A stretch of DNA of 35,039 nucleotides from Gammaproteobacteria bacterium (GTDB lineage Bacteria > Pseudomonadota > Gammaproteobacteria > Steroidobacterales > Woeseiaceae), in contig JAOUHU010000031.1 in the NCBI GenBank assembly GCA_029884455.1, forward strand, positions 1-35,039. The letters run 5' to 3'. Shown here piece by piece: positions 8,789 to 17,331 of the stretch (position 1 is its first letter; the number at the start of each line of letters is the position of its first letter). Made by a program: the position numbers and the translations under genes. The notes under the pieces are model-generated. The model ran no database searches, was not told the origin of the DNA, and saw nothing but the letters and a program-made list of their open reading frames with translations.

Positions 8789-9778
8789 ATGAACAACTTT
8801 CGCGCATATCGCATCAACGAAGTCGACGGCAAGATCGTCGCCGGATTTGAAATGCTGTCTGTCGACGAGCTCAGTGCCGGCAACGTCGTCGTCAAGGTCA
8901 GCCACTCAACCATCAATTACAAGGACGCGCTGGCCGCGACCGGTGCCGGGAAGATTCTGCGCCGTTTTCCGCTGGTTGGTGGCATCGATCTCGCCGGGAC
9001 TGTTGTCAGTTCCGAGGATGCCGAATTCCAGCCCGGCACGGCCGTGCTGGTTAACGGTTGCGGCCTCAGCGAGACGCGTGATGGCGGCTACGCGGAGTAT
9101 GCGCGGCTCGACAGCAAAAGCCTGGTAACGATTCCTGATGGCATGACGGCTGCGGAATGCATGCAGATTGGCACTGCCGGTTACACCGCTGCCCTGGCAA
9201 TTCATCGCATGGAGCAGAATGGTCAGCTGCCGGAAAACGGACCGGTCGTGGTTACCGGCGCGACCGGCGGTGTCGGCAGCATCGCCATCGACATGCTGAG
9301 CGGACGCGGCTATGAGGTTGTGGCAGTCACCGGCAAAGGGCAGGAAATTGACTATTTGAAACGTATCGGCGCACGCAGTGTGCTGCTACGCAACGAACTT
9401 GACCTTGGCAAGCGGCCAATGGAAAAAGCACTGTGGGCCGGCGCGATTGACAATCTTGGCGGCGAGTACCTCACGTGGCTCACGCGCACGGTCGATTATG
9501 GCGGCAACATCGCGAGCGTCGGCCTGGCCGCGGGCCACAAGCTCGAGACCACTGTATTGCCGTTTATCCTGCGTGCGGTTTGCCTGCTCGGTATTAACTC
9601 GGTCGATACACCGCAGGACCTGCGACACGCCGTCTGGCGGCGGATTGGTGGCGACCTTCGGCCGCGGCACCTTGCGATCATCGGCGATAACACGATTGCT
9701 TTCGATGCATTGCCGGCGGCGTTCCAGGCTTACCTCGACGGCAAGGTCACAGGACGAACGGTGGTTGCCATCGCCTGA
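8789..9778 (+). CDS. acuI: AcuI/YhdH-type acryloyl-CoA reductase (MDR superfamily, NADPH)
   Basis: A 329-residue zinc-independent medium-chain reductase. The AcuI/YhdH branch reduces acryloyl-CoA to propionyl-CoA with NADPH. Supporting motifs are INYKDALAATGAGKI near residues 43-57, FPLVGGIDLAGTV, and the nucleotide-binding VVVTGATGGVGSIAIDML. The NNLGGEYL-like segment (DNLGGEYLTWL) and the C-terminal GKVTGRTVV are also typical. A ribosome site AGGTAA lies just upstream of the ATG. Its position ahead of prpBCD supports delivery of propionyl-CoA to the methylcitrate cycle. A general quinone oxidoreductase annotation is the usual database alternative. Confidence 0.85.
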   Translation: MNNFRAYRINEVDGKIVAGFEMLSVDELSAGNVVVKVSHSTINYKDALAATGAGKILRRFPLVGGIDLAGTVVSSEDAEFQPGTAVLVNGCGLSETRDGGYAEYARLDSKSLVTIPDGMTAAECMQIGTAGYTAALAIHRMEQNGQLPENGPVVVTGATGGVGSIAIDMLSGRGYEVVAVTGKGQEIDYLKRIGARSVLLRNELDLGKRPMEKALWAGAIDNLGGEYLTWLTRTVDYGGNIASVGLAAGHKLETTVLPFILRAVCLLGINSVDTPQDLRHAVWRRIGGDLRPRHLAIIGDNTIAFDALPAAFQAYLDGKVTGRTVVAIA

Positions 9779-9873
9779 TCGTGGCGGCCCCCCACAACGT
9801 AGTTTAGAATCGCTCCGCGTCATTTTAATCAGCATTAGAATCTTGCTTGAAACCACCGGAGAGGCTGCGACCC

Positions 9874-10749
9874 ATGGGTGCTGGCACAAACTTCAGGGCG
9901 GCGCTTGACGCTGAGCGGCCGCTGCAAATCGTCGGCACGATCAATGCCTATACGGCGCTGCTGGCGGCCCGCGCCGGCTTCCGGGCGATCTACTTGTCCG
10001 GTGCCGGGGTCGCGAACGCATCATTTGGCCTGCCGGACCTGGCCATGACCACGCTGAACGATGTCTGCGAAGATATCCGCCGCATTACGGGCGCCTGCGA
10101 ACTGCCGTTACTGGTGGATGCAGATACCGGTTGGGGAGATGCGTTCATGATTGGCCGCACCGTTGCCGAGATGACCCGCGCCGGCGCCGCCGGTTGTCAC
10201 CTCGAAGACCAGGTCGCGAGCAAGCGCTGCGGGCACCGCCCGGGCAAAGCGCTGGTCGCAAGCACAGAGATGTGCGACCGGATCAGGGCTGCGGTCGACA
10301 GTCGCAGTGATGCGGACTTCGCGATCATGGCGCGCACGGACGCACATGCAGTTGAGGGCCAGCAGGCCGCGCTTGATCGCGCTGCCGCCTATGTCGAGGC
10401 CGGTGCCGATATGATTTTTGCGGAAGCGCTGACGACGCTGGATGAGTACCGGCAGTTTACCGAGGTCATCAAGGCGCCAGTGCTGGCCAACCTTACCGAG
10501 TTTGGCAAGACGCCGCTGTTTACGACCGCGGAACTTGCCGGGGTCGGCGTGCGCATGGCCCTGTATCCGCTCAGTGCATTCCGTGCGATGTCGAAGGCGG
10601 CACTCGACGTTTACGAAAACCTGCGTGCGGATGGCACGCAACGAGCCTCGCTTGGCGACATGCAAACCCGCGCCGAGTTGTACGATGTACTGGCTTACCA
10701 GGAGTACGAGGACAAGCTCGACGCGCTGTTTGCGGCCGACGACGACTGA
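9874..10749 (+). CDS. prpB: 2-methylisocitrate lyase PrpB
   Basis: Cleaves 2-methylisocitrate to pyruvate and succinate, the last step of the methylcitrate cycle. The protein has 291 residues (E. coli PrpB 296) and the isocitrate lyase/PEP-mutase fold. Motifs are [17 protein letters not shown] near residues 41-57, [15 protein letters not shown], and the catalytic loop KRCGH (117-121, Cys119). The KRCGHRPGK form is typical of PrpB rather than glyoxylate-cycle AceA, which is much longer. The ATG at 9874 follows GGAGAGG and matches family starts; an in-frame TTG at 9847 would add nine unlikely residues. The 95-base gap upstream shows no strong promoter by eye. Confidence 0.92.
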   Translation: MGAGTNFRAALDAERPLQIVGTINAYTALLAARAGFRAIYLSGAGVANASFGLPDLAMTTLNDVCEDIRRITGACELPLLVDADTGWGDAFMIGRTVAEMTRAGAAGCHLEDQVASKRCGHRPGKALVASTEMCDRIRAAVDSRSDADFAIMARTDAHAVEGQQAALDRAAAYVEAGADMIFAEALTTLDEYRQFTEVIKAPVLANLTEFGKTPLFTTAELAGVGVRMALYPLSAFRAMSKAALDVYENLRADGTQRASLGDMQTRAELYDVLAYQEYEDKLDALFAADDD

Positions 10750-10765
10750 AGAACAGGAACGAACG

Positions 10766-11887
10766 ATGGCAAAAGAGAAAAAATCCGGCGGGCTTGCCGG
10801 TGTCACTGCCGGCCAGACTGCGTTGTGCACGGTCGGCAAGGAGGGCGCAGGTCTGACCTATCGCGGTTATGACATCTATGACCTGGTCGAGCACGCCTGT
10901 TTCGAGGAGGTCGCGTACCTGTTGTTGCATGGCCACCTGCCGGCGCGCGCCGAGCTGGACGCCTATCTGGCGACCCTCAAGGCCAATCGCGGTCTCCCGG
11001 CCGCGCTAAAGACTGTTCTCGAAATGATCCCGGCCAGCACGCATCCGATGGACGTGCTGCGCACCGGGGTATCGTTTCTCGGCAACATCGAGCCCGAGGG
11101 CGACTTCGCAAACCAGCAGAAAGTGGCGGATCGGTTGCTCGCCTGCCTGCCATCGATACTGTTGTACTGGCATCGCTTTCACGTCGACGGCGTACGCATC
11201 GAAACGGTGACCGAAGACAACAGCATTGCCGGACATTTTCTGCACCTGCTGCACGACGAACCGCCGCGAGAATTGTTTCGGAAAAGTCTCGACACGACAT
11301 TGATCCTGTACGCGGAACACGAATTCAATGCCTCGACGTTTGCCGCCCGGGTCATCACGGGCACCTTGTCGGACATGCATTCCGCGGTTACCGGCGCAAT
11401 CGGTGCGCTGCGCGGCCCCTTGCACGGCGGCGCCAATGAAGCGGCGATGGCTCTTATTTCGAAGTTTGATGCGCCCGCCACTGCAACGGCCGGTGTGCGG
11501 CAGATGCTGGCAAACAAGGAGCTGATCATGGGCTTCGGCCATCGCGTCTATACGACGTCGGATCCGCGCAATGCGGTCAACAAAGCGCTGTCGAAAAAAC
11601 TCGCGGCCGAGGTCGGCGACACGGTGTTGTACCCGGTTTCGGAGGCGGTCGAAAAAGTCATGTGGGACGAAAAGAAGCTGTTCGCCAATGCCGATTTCTT
11701 TGCGGCCAGCGTCTATCACTTCATGGGCATACCGACTGAGCTGTTCACGCCTATTTTTGTTTGTTCGCGAATCACCGGATGGGCTGCGCATGTCATGGAA
11801 CAGCGCGCCGATAACAAGCTGATCCGGCCCGCCGCAGAGTACGTTGGCCCCGGCCTGCAAGCATGGGTCGCCATCGAAAACCGCTAA
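10766..11887 (+). CDS. prpC: 2-methylcitrate synthase PrpC
   Basis: Condenses propionyl-CoA with oxaloacetate to 2-methylcitrate. The 373-residue length fits the short PrpC-type citrate synthases rather than the 427-residue hexameric GltA. The N-terminus GGLAGVTAGQTALCTVGKEG and LTYRGYDIYDL are PrpC-like. Catalytic citrate synthase motifs are GPLHGGANEAAM and MGFGHRVY followed by DPR, with the conserved His in each. The ATG at 10766 is preceded by AGGAAC and lies 16 bases after the prpB stop, so both are on one transcript. A repeat pair then separates it from prpD. Confidence 0.92.
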   Translation: MAKEKKSGGLAGVTAGQTALCTVGKEGAGLTYRGYDIYDLVEHACFEEVAYLLLHGHLPARAELDAYLATLKANRGLPAALKTVLEMIPASTHPMDVLRTGVSFLGNIEPEGDFANQQKVADRLLACLPSILLYWHRFHVDGVRIETVTEDNSIAGHFLHLLHDEPPRELFRKSLDTTLILYAEHEFNASTFAARVITGTLSDMHSAVTGAIGALRGPLHGGANEAAMALISKFDAPATATAGVRQMLANKELIMGFGHRVYTTSDPRNAVNKALSKKLAAEVGDTVLYPVSEAVEKVMWDEKKLFANADFFAASVYHFMGIPTELFTPIFVCSRITGWAAHVMEQRADNKLIRPAAEYVGPGLQAWVAIENR

Positions 11888-11892
11888 CCCCC

Positions 11893-11977
11893 AAAGGGGT
11901 CAGAGCCCCTTTTTTCCCATATGTGACGGTGATCCGATCCCCGCCACATCTGGTCCAAAAAGGGCTCTGACCCCTTT
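11893..11977. repeat. REP-like inverted pair, copy B
   Basis: The left arm AAAGGGGTCAGAGCCCC plus T6 (11893-11915) has one extra C relative to the family. The right arm is the complement, AAAAAGGGCTCTGACCCC (11957-11974) plus TTT. The roughly 41-base centre retains TTTCCCATATGTG-like and CCACATCTGG-like remnants of the unit's second half. It fills the prpC-prpD gap. Confidence 0.9.
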
Positions 11978-12000
11978 AGAAACTCAAGAGAGAAACCTTC

Positions 12001-13449
12001 ATGTCCAATCCTGACATTCGCTCGGCAAAGCGCCCGGACTGGGACCGGGAACTGGTCGCGATCGCCGACTTTGTATGTAACACCGGCATCGACAGCGAGC
12101 TTGCCTTCGAAACTGCGCATTACTGCTTGATGGATACGCTGGCCTGCGGGTTTCAGGCGCTGGACTATCCGGCCTGTACGAAACTGCTGGGTCCGGTTGT
12201 GCCCGGAGCCACGCTCGCCGGCGGTGCGCGCGTGCCCGGCACCTCGTATGAGCTGGAGCCAGTCATGGCGGCGTTCAACATCGGTGCGATGAATCGCTGG
12301 CTGGACTTCAACGACACCTGGCTCGCCGCCGAGTGGGGCCACCCGTCCGACAATCTGGGCGGCATTCTCGCGGTGGCCGATTACCTGAGCCGGCAAAATC
12401 GCGCCGCGGGCAAAGCGCCGCTGACCATGCAGGACGTGCTGACCGCGATGATCAAGGCGCACGAAATCCAGGGGGTGCTGGCACTCGAGAACAGTTACAA
12501 CCGGGTCGGCCTTGATCACGTGCTGCTGGTGCGCGTCGCATCTGCCGCGGTCGTCACGCGCATGCTCGGCGGCTCTCGCGACCAGGTGTTGAACGCGCTG
12601 TCACATGCGTGGATCGACGGCTGCTCGCTGCGTACCTATCGGCATGCGCCGAACACGGGTTCACGCAAGAGCTGGGCAGCAGGTGATGCAACCAGTCGTG
12701 CTGTGCGCCTCGCGCTGATCGTGATGAGCGGCGAAATGGGCTATCCGTCCGCACTCAGCGCGAAAACCTGGGGGTTCTACGACGTGCTTTTCAAGGGCAG
12801 GCCGTTCGCCTTCCAGCGCGACTACGGCAGCTACGTGATGGAGAACGTATTGTTCAAGATTTCCTACCCGGCCGAGTTCCACTCGCAGACCTGCGTTGAG
12901 GCGAGCATGAGCCTGCACCCGCAGGTGAAAGACCGCATCGATGACATCGACAAGGTGGTGATCGAAACACAGGAAGCCGGCGTACGCATCATCGACAAGA
13001 CCGGGCCCCTCGATAATCCGGCCGATCGCGATCATTGCATCCAGTACATGTCTGCCGTGCCGTTGATCTTTGGCCGCCTGACGGCCGCCGACTATGAAGA
13101 CAATGTTGCCAGCGACCCGCGTATCGATGCGCTGCGCGCCAGGATGCAGGTTCGGGAAAACCCGCAGTACACCAAAGATTATTTCGACCCTGACAAGCGC
13201 TACATCGGCAATGCGGTGCAGGTGTTTTTCAAGGATGGCACGAGCACGGAGCGCGCCGAAGTGCACGTCCCGATCGGCCATCGTGAGCGTCGTGCGGAAG
13301 GCATTCCGGTGCTGAAGAAAAAGTTTGTCGACAGCGTATCGCCGAAACTCGCTGCCGGCCAGTGGGCGAAACTGAGCGAGCTGTGCGCTGATCGCAAACG
13401 GCTTGCGGCCACGGCTGTGGACGATTTCATGGCGCTGCTGGTTGCGTGA
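12001..13449 (+). CDS. prpD: 2-methylcitrate dehydratase PrpD (MmgE/PrpD family)
   Basis: Dehydrates 2-methylcitrate to 2-methyl-cis-aconitate. The 482-residue length matches E. coli PrpD (483). Family landmarks are [20 protein letters not shown] near residues 40-59, the [22 protein letters not shown] block near 97-118, the [19 protein letters not shown] region, and FHSQTCVEA with the conserved His. There is no acnD/prpF pair nearby, so the cycle here uses the PrpD-type dehydratase with a housekeeping aconitase for rehydration (inference). An AGAG-rich ribosome site is present in the 24 bases that follow the upstream repeat. Confidence 0.93.
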   Translation: MSNPDIRSAKRPDWDRELVAIADFVCNTGIDSELAFETAHYCLMDTLACGFQALDYPACTKLLGPVVPGATLAGGARVPGTSYELEPVMAAFNIGAMNRWLDFNDTWLAAEWGHPSDNLGGILAVADYLSRQNRAAGKAPLTMQDVLTAMIKAHEIQGVLALENSYNRVGLDHVLLVRVASAAVVTRMLGGSRDQVLNALSHAWIDGCSLRTYRHAPNTGSRKSWAAGDATSRAVRLALIVMSGEMGYPSALSAKTWGFYDVLFKGRPFAFQRDYGSYVMENVLFKISYPAEFHSQTCVEASMSLHPQVKDRIDDIDKVVIETQEAGVRIIDKTGPLDNPADRDHCIQYMSAVPLIFGRLTAADYEDNVASDPRIDALRARMQVRENPQYTKDYFDPDKRYIGNAVQVFFKDGTSTERAEVHVPIGHRERRAEGIPVLKKKFVDSVSPKLAAGQWAKLSELCADRKRLAATAVDDFMALLVA

Positions 13450-13457
13450 AACTTAAT

Positions 13458-13496
13458 AAAGGGGTCAGAGCCCTTTTTTAAATGGCCTCTGACCCC
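13458..13496. repeat. REP-like inverted pair, copy C (shortest)
   Basis: Left arm AAAGGGGTCAGAGCCCTTTTTT (13458-13479, 22 bases) and right arm GGCCTCTGACCCC (13484-13496) form a compact hairpin with one mismatch and only a few loop bases. The central segment seen in other copies is missing. It lies between prpD and rsmG and could act as a transcription terminator. Confidence 0.85.
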
Positions 13497-13510
13497 GAAA
13501 TCTCACCGCC

Positions 13511-14131
13511 ATGAATGCCATCAAACAGGCGCTCGAACAACTCCAACAGGATCTGCCCGGCAACGCGGCGGAGCAGTTTGCGATCCTGCTCACCGAGCTC
13601 GGCCGCTGGAATCAGCGCGTCAATCTCACGGCCATTCGAGATCCGCAGGAGATGATTACGGTGCATTTGCTCGACAGCCTGGTCGCCAGGCCGTTATTGC
13701 AGGGCAAACGCATCCTCGATGTCGGCACGGGCGCAGGTTTTCCGGGCCTGCCGCTGGCGATTTGCGAGCCGCATCGCGATTTCGTGCTGCTGGACAGCAA
13801 TAACAGGAAGATCATGTTTGTGCAGCACGCGGCGGCCTTGCTCGGGCTCGGCAACGTCAGCGCCCACAAGGTACGCACAGAGGACTATGCACCCGCTGAA
13901 CGCTTTGATACCGTGATCGCTCGAGCGGTAGGGCCACTGGCCCGGCTCGTGGAAATGGCCGGCCACCACGTAAGAGAGGACGGGGTGTTCGTGGCGCTGA
14001 AAGGGCGTTACCCGGCAGAAGAATTACAAGATCTGCCAGAAAGGTGGAGCTACATTGTGCAGGAACTCGCGGTGCCCGGGCTGCAAGCGGGATCGCGGCA
14101 TGCCGTCACATTGCGAACCAGGAACCAATGA
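13511..14131 (+). CDS. rsmG: 16S rRNA (guanine527-N7)-methyltransferase RsmG (GidB)
   Basis: SAM-dependent methyltransferase for G527 of 16S rRNA. It has 206 residues (E. coli 207). Motifs are LLTELGRWNQRVNLTAI near residues 27-43, HLLDSL, the SAM-binding ILDVGTGAGFPGLPLAI near 68-84, and DTVIARAVGPL. The ATG at 13511 sits just after repeat copy C with no clear Shine-Dalgarno. The stop overlaps parA as ATGA. In related genomes this gene directly follows mnmG; here the two are far apart. Confidence 0.95.
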   Translation: MNAIKQALEQLQQDLPGNAAEQFAILLTELGRWNQRVNLTAIRDPQEMITVHLLDSLVARPLLQGKRILDVGTGAGFPGLPLAICEPHRDFVLLDSNNRKIMFVQHAAALLGLGNVSAHKVRTEDYAPAERFDTVIARAVGPLARLVEMAGHHVREDGVFVALKGRYPAEELQDLPERWSYIVQELAVPGLQAGSRHAVTLRTRNQ

Positions 14132-14919
14132 CGCGAATTATTGCTATTGCGAATCAGAAGGGCGGGGTCGGCAAGACCACGACCGCCGTCAATCTCGCTG
14201 CGTCTCTCGCCGCGACGCATCGCCGCGTGCTGTTGATCGACATGGACCCGCAGGGCAACGCAACCATGGGTTGCGGCATCAACAAGATGGAGGTCGAGGC
14301 TACCAGCTGTAACGTACTGCTCGGCGAATCGACCGCAGCCGATACAATCGTGTCAGCGCCGGAGGGTGGCTTCGCAGTGTTGCCCGGCAATGAAGACCTG
14401 ACCCTCGCCGAGGTGAAACTGCTGCAGGAAATCGGTCGCGAAATGAAACTGCGCAAGGCGCTCGAGCCGGTCGCGGGGCTGTATGACTTCATTCTTATCG
14501 ATTGTCCGCCTTCAATAAACATGCTGACGATCAATGCATTGACGGCTGCCGACGGCGTGCTGATTCCAATGCAGTGTGAGTACTACGCGATGGAAGGTTT
14601 GAGTTCACTGCTCGATACGATTGAGCAGGTTCGCGACACAGTGAACCCCAGGCTCGAGTTATTCGGTATTCTGCGCACCATGTACGACCCGAGAATCAAC
14701 CTGTCCAATGAAGTGTCGCAGCAACTCATCAAGCACTTCGACACCCAGGTGTTCCGCACCATCATTCCGCGTAACATTCGCCTGGCCGAGGCGCCGAGCT
14801 TTGGCCGCCCGGCGCTGTTGCACGATCGAACATCACGCGGCGCAATTTCCTACCTTGCGCTGGCCGGCGAAATTCTGCGTCGTGAGGACGCGCGAGATGT
14901 GCGCCTGAAAGTCGTATAA
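14128..14919 (+). CDS. parA: Chromosome partitioning ATPase ParA (Soj)
   Basis: ATPase that positions ParB-parS nucleoprotein complexes during chromosome segregation. It has 263 residues, the short chromosomal Soj type without an N-terminal DNA-binding extension. The deviant Walker A is KGGVGKTTT with the signature lysine (residues 11-19). Walker A' appears as LLIDMDPQGNAT and Walker B as FILIDCPPS. The ATG at 14128 overlaps the rsmG stop; a longer in-frame extension lies inside rsmG and is not supported. parB follows after 6 bases. Confidence 0.95.
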   Translation: MTRIIAIANQKGGVGKTTTAVNLAASLAATHRRVLLIDMDPQGNATMGCGINKMEVEATSCNVLLGESTAADTIVSAPEGGFAVLPGNEDLTLAEVKLLQEIGREMKLRKALEPVAGLYDFILIDCPPSINMLTINALTAADGVLIPMQCEYYAMEGLSSLLDTIEQVRDTVNPRLELFGILRTMYDPRINLSNEVSQQLIKHFDTQVFRTIIPRNIRLAEAPSFGRPALLHDRTSRGAISYLALAGEILRREDARDVRLKVV

Positions 14920-14925
14920 AACCAG

Positions 14926-15819
14926 ATGACAACCAAGAAAAAACGCCTTGGCCGCGGCCTCGATGCCCTGCTCAGCAAGCCCGCCGGGACGCGGGCTGCC
15001 GACGCTGAAACGTCCACCGTCGACGGCCTCACGCAAATTCCGGTAGAGCTGTTGCAGCGCGGTGCTTACCAGCCGCGTGTGGATATCCGCCAGGAGTCGC
15101 TGCAGGACCTGGCCAACTCGATCAAGGCGCAAGGTATCGTGCAGCCCATCGTGGTTCGTGCGCTGGTCCCGGTCAGCAATCAGGCACAACGCTACGAAAT
15201 CGTGGCTGGCGAGCGTCGCTGGCGTGCGGCGCAGATGGCCGGGCTGCACGATGTTCCGGCGATCGTACGCGATATTCCGGATGAGTCCGCCATCGCGATG
15301 GCGCTGATCGAGAACATCCAGCGCGAAAACCTGAATCCGATCGAGGAGTCGCGCGCGCTGGACCGGCTGATTCGTGAATTCGACCTGACCCATGCGGAGG
15401 CAGCTGACGCGGTGGGCCGGTCCCGCGCCGCGGTCAGCAACCTGCTGCGCTTGCAGGAACTGTCGAGCAAGGTTATGCCGATGCTCGAGGCGCGCGAGCT
15501 GGAGATGGGTCACGCACGAGCGTTGCTGGCGATTACGAACCCGGCGCAGCAATTTGACGCAGCCCGGCAGGTGGTGAAAAACGGCATGTCGGTGCGCGAC
15601 ACCGAGAGACTCGTGCGTCGCATGCTGAGCGCCGCCGGCAAGAAAAAACCGGCGACGGCGGCCGAAGGCAGCGCCGACATCCGGCGCCTGGAAAAGGATG
15701 TGTCGGAAAAGCTCGGCGCCAAGGTCAGGCTCGACCACAGCAAAAAAGGCTCGGGCAAACTGGTGATCAGTTACAACAGCCTCGATGAGCTTGACGGCAT
15801 CCTGAAACACATCAAGTGA
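14926..15819 (+). CDS. parB: Chromosome partitioning protein ParB (Spo0J/Noc family)
   Basis: CTP-dependent parS-binding clamp, 297 residues. The N-terminal KKKRLGRGLDALLS is the ParA-stimulating peptide region. The ParB/sulfiredoxin domain has YQPRVD and the CTP-binding GERRWRAAQMAG near residues 92-103. The helix-turn-helix follows with THAEAADAVGRSRAAVSNLLRL near 155-176. A C-terminal dimerisation domain ends the protein. No canonical parS palindrome was found by eye in the window. The gene is convergent with the trehalase gene; only 3 bases separate the stops. Confidence 0.94.
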   Translation: MTTKKKRLGRGLDALLSKPAGTRAADAETSTVDGLTQIPVELLQRGAYQPRVDIRQESLQDLANSIKAQGIVQPIVVRALVPVSNQAQRYEIVAGERRWRAAQMAGLHDVPAIVRDIPDESAIAMALIENIQRENLNPIEESRALDRLIREFDLTHAEAADAVGRSRAAVSNLLRLQELSSKVMPMLEARELEMGHARALLAITNPAQQFDAARQVVKNGMSVRDTERLVRRMLSAAGKKKPATAAEGSADIRRLEKDVSEKLGAKVRLDHSKKGSGKLVISYNSLDELDGILKHIK

Positions 15820-15822
15820 CAA

Positions 15823-17331
15823 TTACCCCTGGTAACTGTCACCAAGTTCATGCATCAGTTTCAGCAGTACCCCGTTGGTCCAGCCGAAACCGTCCTGCAC
15901 GGAATACTCACCGCCCGACGCGAGCGCTTCAACGCGCTCCAGATCGTACTTCTCGAACAACCTGCCGGTGCTTTCATAGACGCGGATGTTGTTGGCAACC
16001 CAGCGACCGGCGCCGGCGCGCGCTTCGGTATCAAACCCGTAATCGCAAAAACCGCGATATACGATCCACTGCAACGGCGCCCAGCCGTTCGGCCGGTCCC
16101 ACTGCTGGCCGCTTCGTGTCAGGGTCGTAAGCCAGCCACCTGCGGCCAGGAACCTTGACTGGATCGCCGCGACAACTTGCGCGGCCTGCGCCTCGGTTGC
16201 AATGCCGAGGTACAGCGGGTACGCCGCGGCAAGCGACCAGGTCGCAGTGGGCTGAAGATCGTCGAGGCGAAGATCAAAGAAAAAGCCTTTGCCCCGGTCG
16301 AAAAACCGCCCTTGCAATTGCTCTTTACGAAATGCGGCGGCGTCCCGGTATTGCTTCGCGCGCACCTCATCGGCAGAGACTTCCGCCAGGCAAGATTCGA
16401 GGCGATACAACATGGCGTTGAGATCGAGCGGCAGTACCGTGGTTGTGACAATTGATTCAAGCCGGCCCGGTTCCTGCAGCCAGCGCGACGAAAAATCCCA
16501 GCCGGACTCACAGGCGGCGCGAATATTGCGGTAATACTCGCGGCTGTCGCGTCCGGATTTTGCGGCGTGCTCGAGATCCTCGGCATAGCTCTCGGCGCGG
16601 GGAGTGTCCGAGTCGTCCCAGTATCGATTCAGGAAGCCATCGCCAATGCGCACGACACGCCGGCTTGCGGATCCGTCGGCGCTCAGCGTATCGGCACCTG
16701 CCATCCAGAAGGCATATTCACGCTGCAGCTGCGGCAGGTACCTGTACACGATCGACGTATCGCCGCGAACCTCGGCAAGTAGTTCGACCATGAGAACGAA
16801 AAACGGCGGTTGTGATCGCGAGCAAAAATAACTGCGGGTACCGTTCGGGATAAAGCCGATGTGATCGATCAAATAGGCGAAATTCTCAACCATGTCTTCG
16901 ATCATGTCGAAGCGCCGCGATTCGGCGAGGCCCAGCATGGTGAAATAGCTGTCCCAATAATAAACTTCGCGAAAGCGCCCGCCCGGGACGATGTACGGGC
17001 GCGGCAGTTCGATCAGCGACGAGTCGGGGACGACATGGTCGGCGCCGCGGGACAAGGAACCCCAAAGCTGTTCGAGGCGTTCGTCCAGCGGCAGTATTTT
17101 CGAGGCGCTTACGTCATCGTAGCTTGTGGGCAACTCGAAGTTCTGCTCGACGAACAGGCGAATTTGATCATTGCTTCTGGTGTGTAGCGCGGCAAACTCC
17201 GCAAGAATCGTGGCGACATCGCGCCTGGGAACCGCATCGACGAAAGTCTTCGAGTCCCGGAAAACACGCCGCTTCTGTACCAGCGCAAACAGCTCGCCAT
17301 AAATTTCCTCAGGACCTTTAACCTGGATCAT
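15823..17331 (-). CDS. Alpha,alpha-trehalase, glycoside hydrolase family 37, probably cytoplasmic
   Basis: Hydrolyses trehalose to two glucose. The 502-residue protein shows both GH37 signatures: PGGRFREVYYWDSY near residues 116-129 and QWDRPNGWAP near 408-417. It also has ESGWDFSSRW near 275, which holds the catalytic Asp, and the C-terminal EYSVQDGFGWTNG. No signal peptide precedes the ATG at 17331, so it resembles TreF more than periplasmic TreA. The start is preceded by GGACGGA and overlaps the MFS stop by 14 bases. Upstream in-frame sequence is the MFS gene in another frame. With the permease and receptor genes it forms a minus-strand operon. Confidence 0.88.
   Translation of the reverse strand: MIQVKGPEEIYGELFALVQKRRVFRDSKTFVDAVPRRDVATILAEFAALHTRSNDQIRLFVEQNFELPTSYDDVSASKILPLDERLEQLWGSLSRGADHVVPDSSLIELPRPYIVPGGRFREVYYWDSYFTMLGLAESRRFDMIEDMVENFAYLIDHIGFIPNGTRSYFCSRSQPPFFVLMVELLAEVRGDTSIVYRYLPQLQREYAFWMAGADTLSADGSASRRVVRIGDGFLNRYWDDSDTPRAESYAEDLEHAAKSGRDSREYYRNIRAACESGWDFSSRWLQEPGRLESIVTTTVLPLDLNAMLYRLESCLAEVSADEVRAKQYRDAAAFRKEQLQGRFFDRGKGFFFDLRLDDLQPTATWSLAAAYPLYLGIATEAQAAQVVAAIQSRFLAAGGWLTTLTRSGQQWDRPNGWAPLQWIVYRGFCDYGFDTEARAGAGRWVANNIRVYESTGRLFEKYDLERVEALASGGEYSVQDGFGWTNGVLLKLMHELGDSYQG

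Noticed and set aside
13450-16000. parS site or oriC near parAB
   Set aside because: No sequence close to the parS consensus and no DnaA-box cluster was seen by eye. A pattern search would be needed to exclude degenerate sites.
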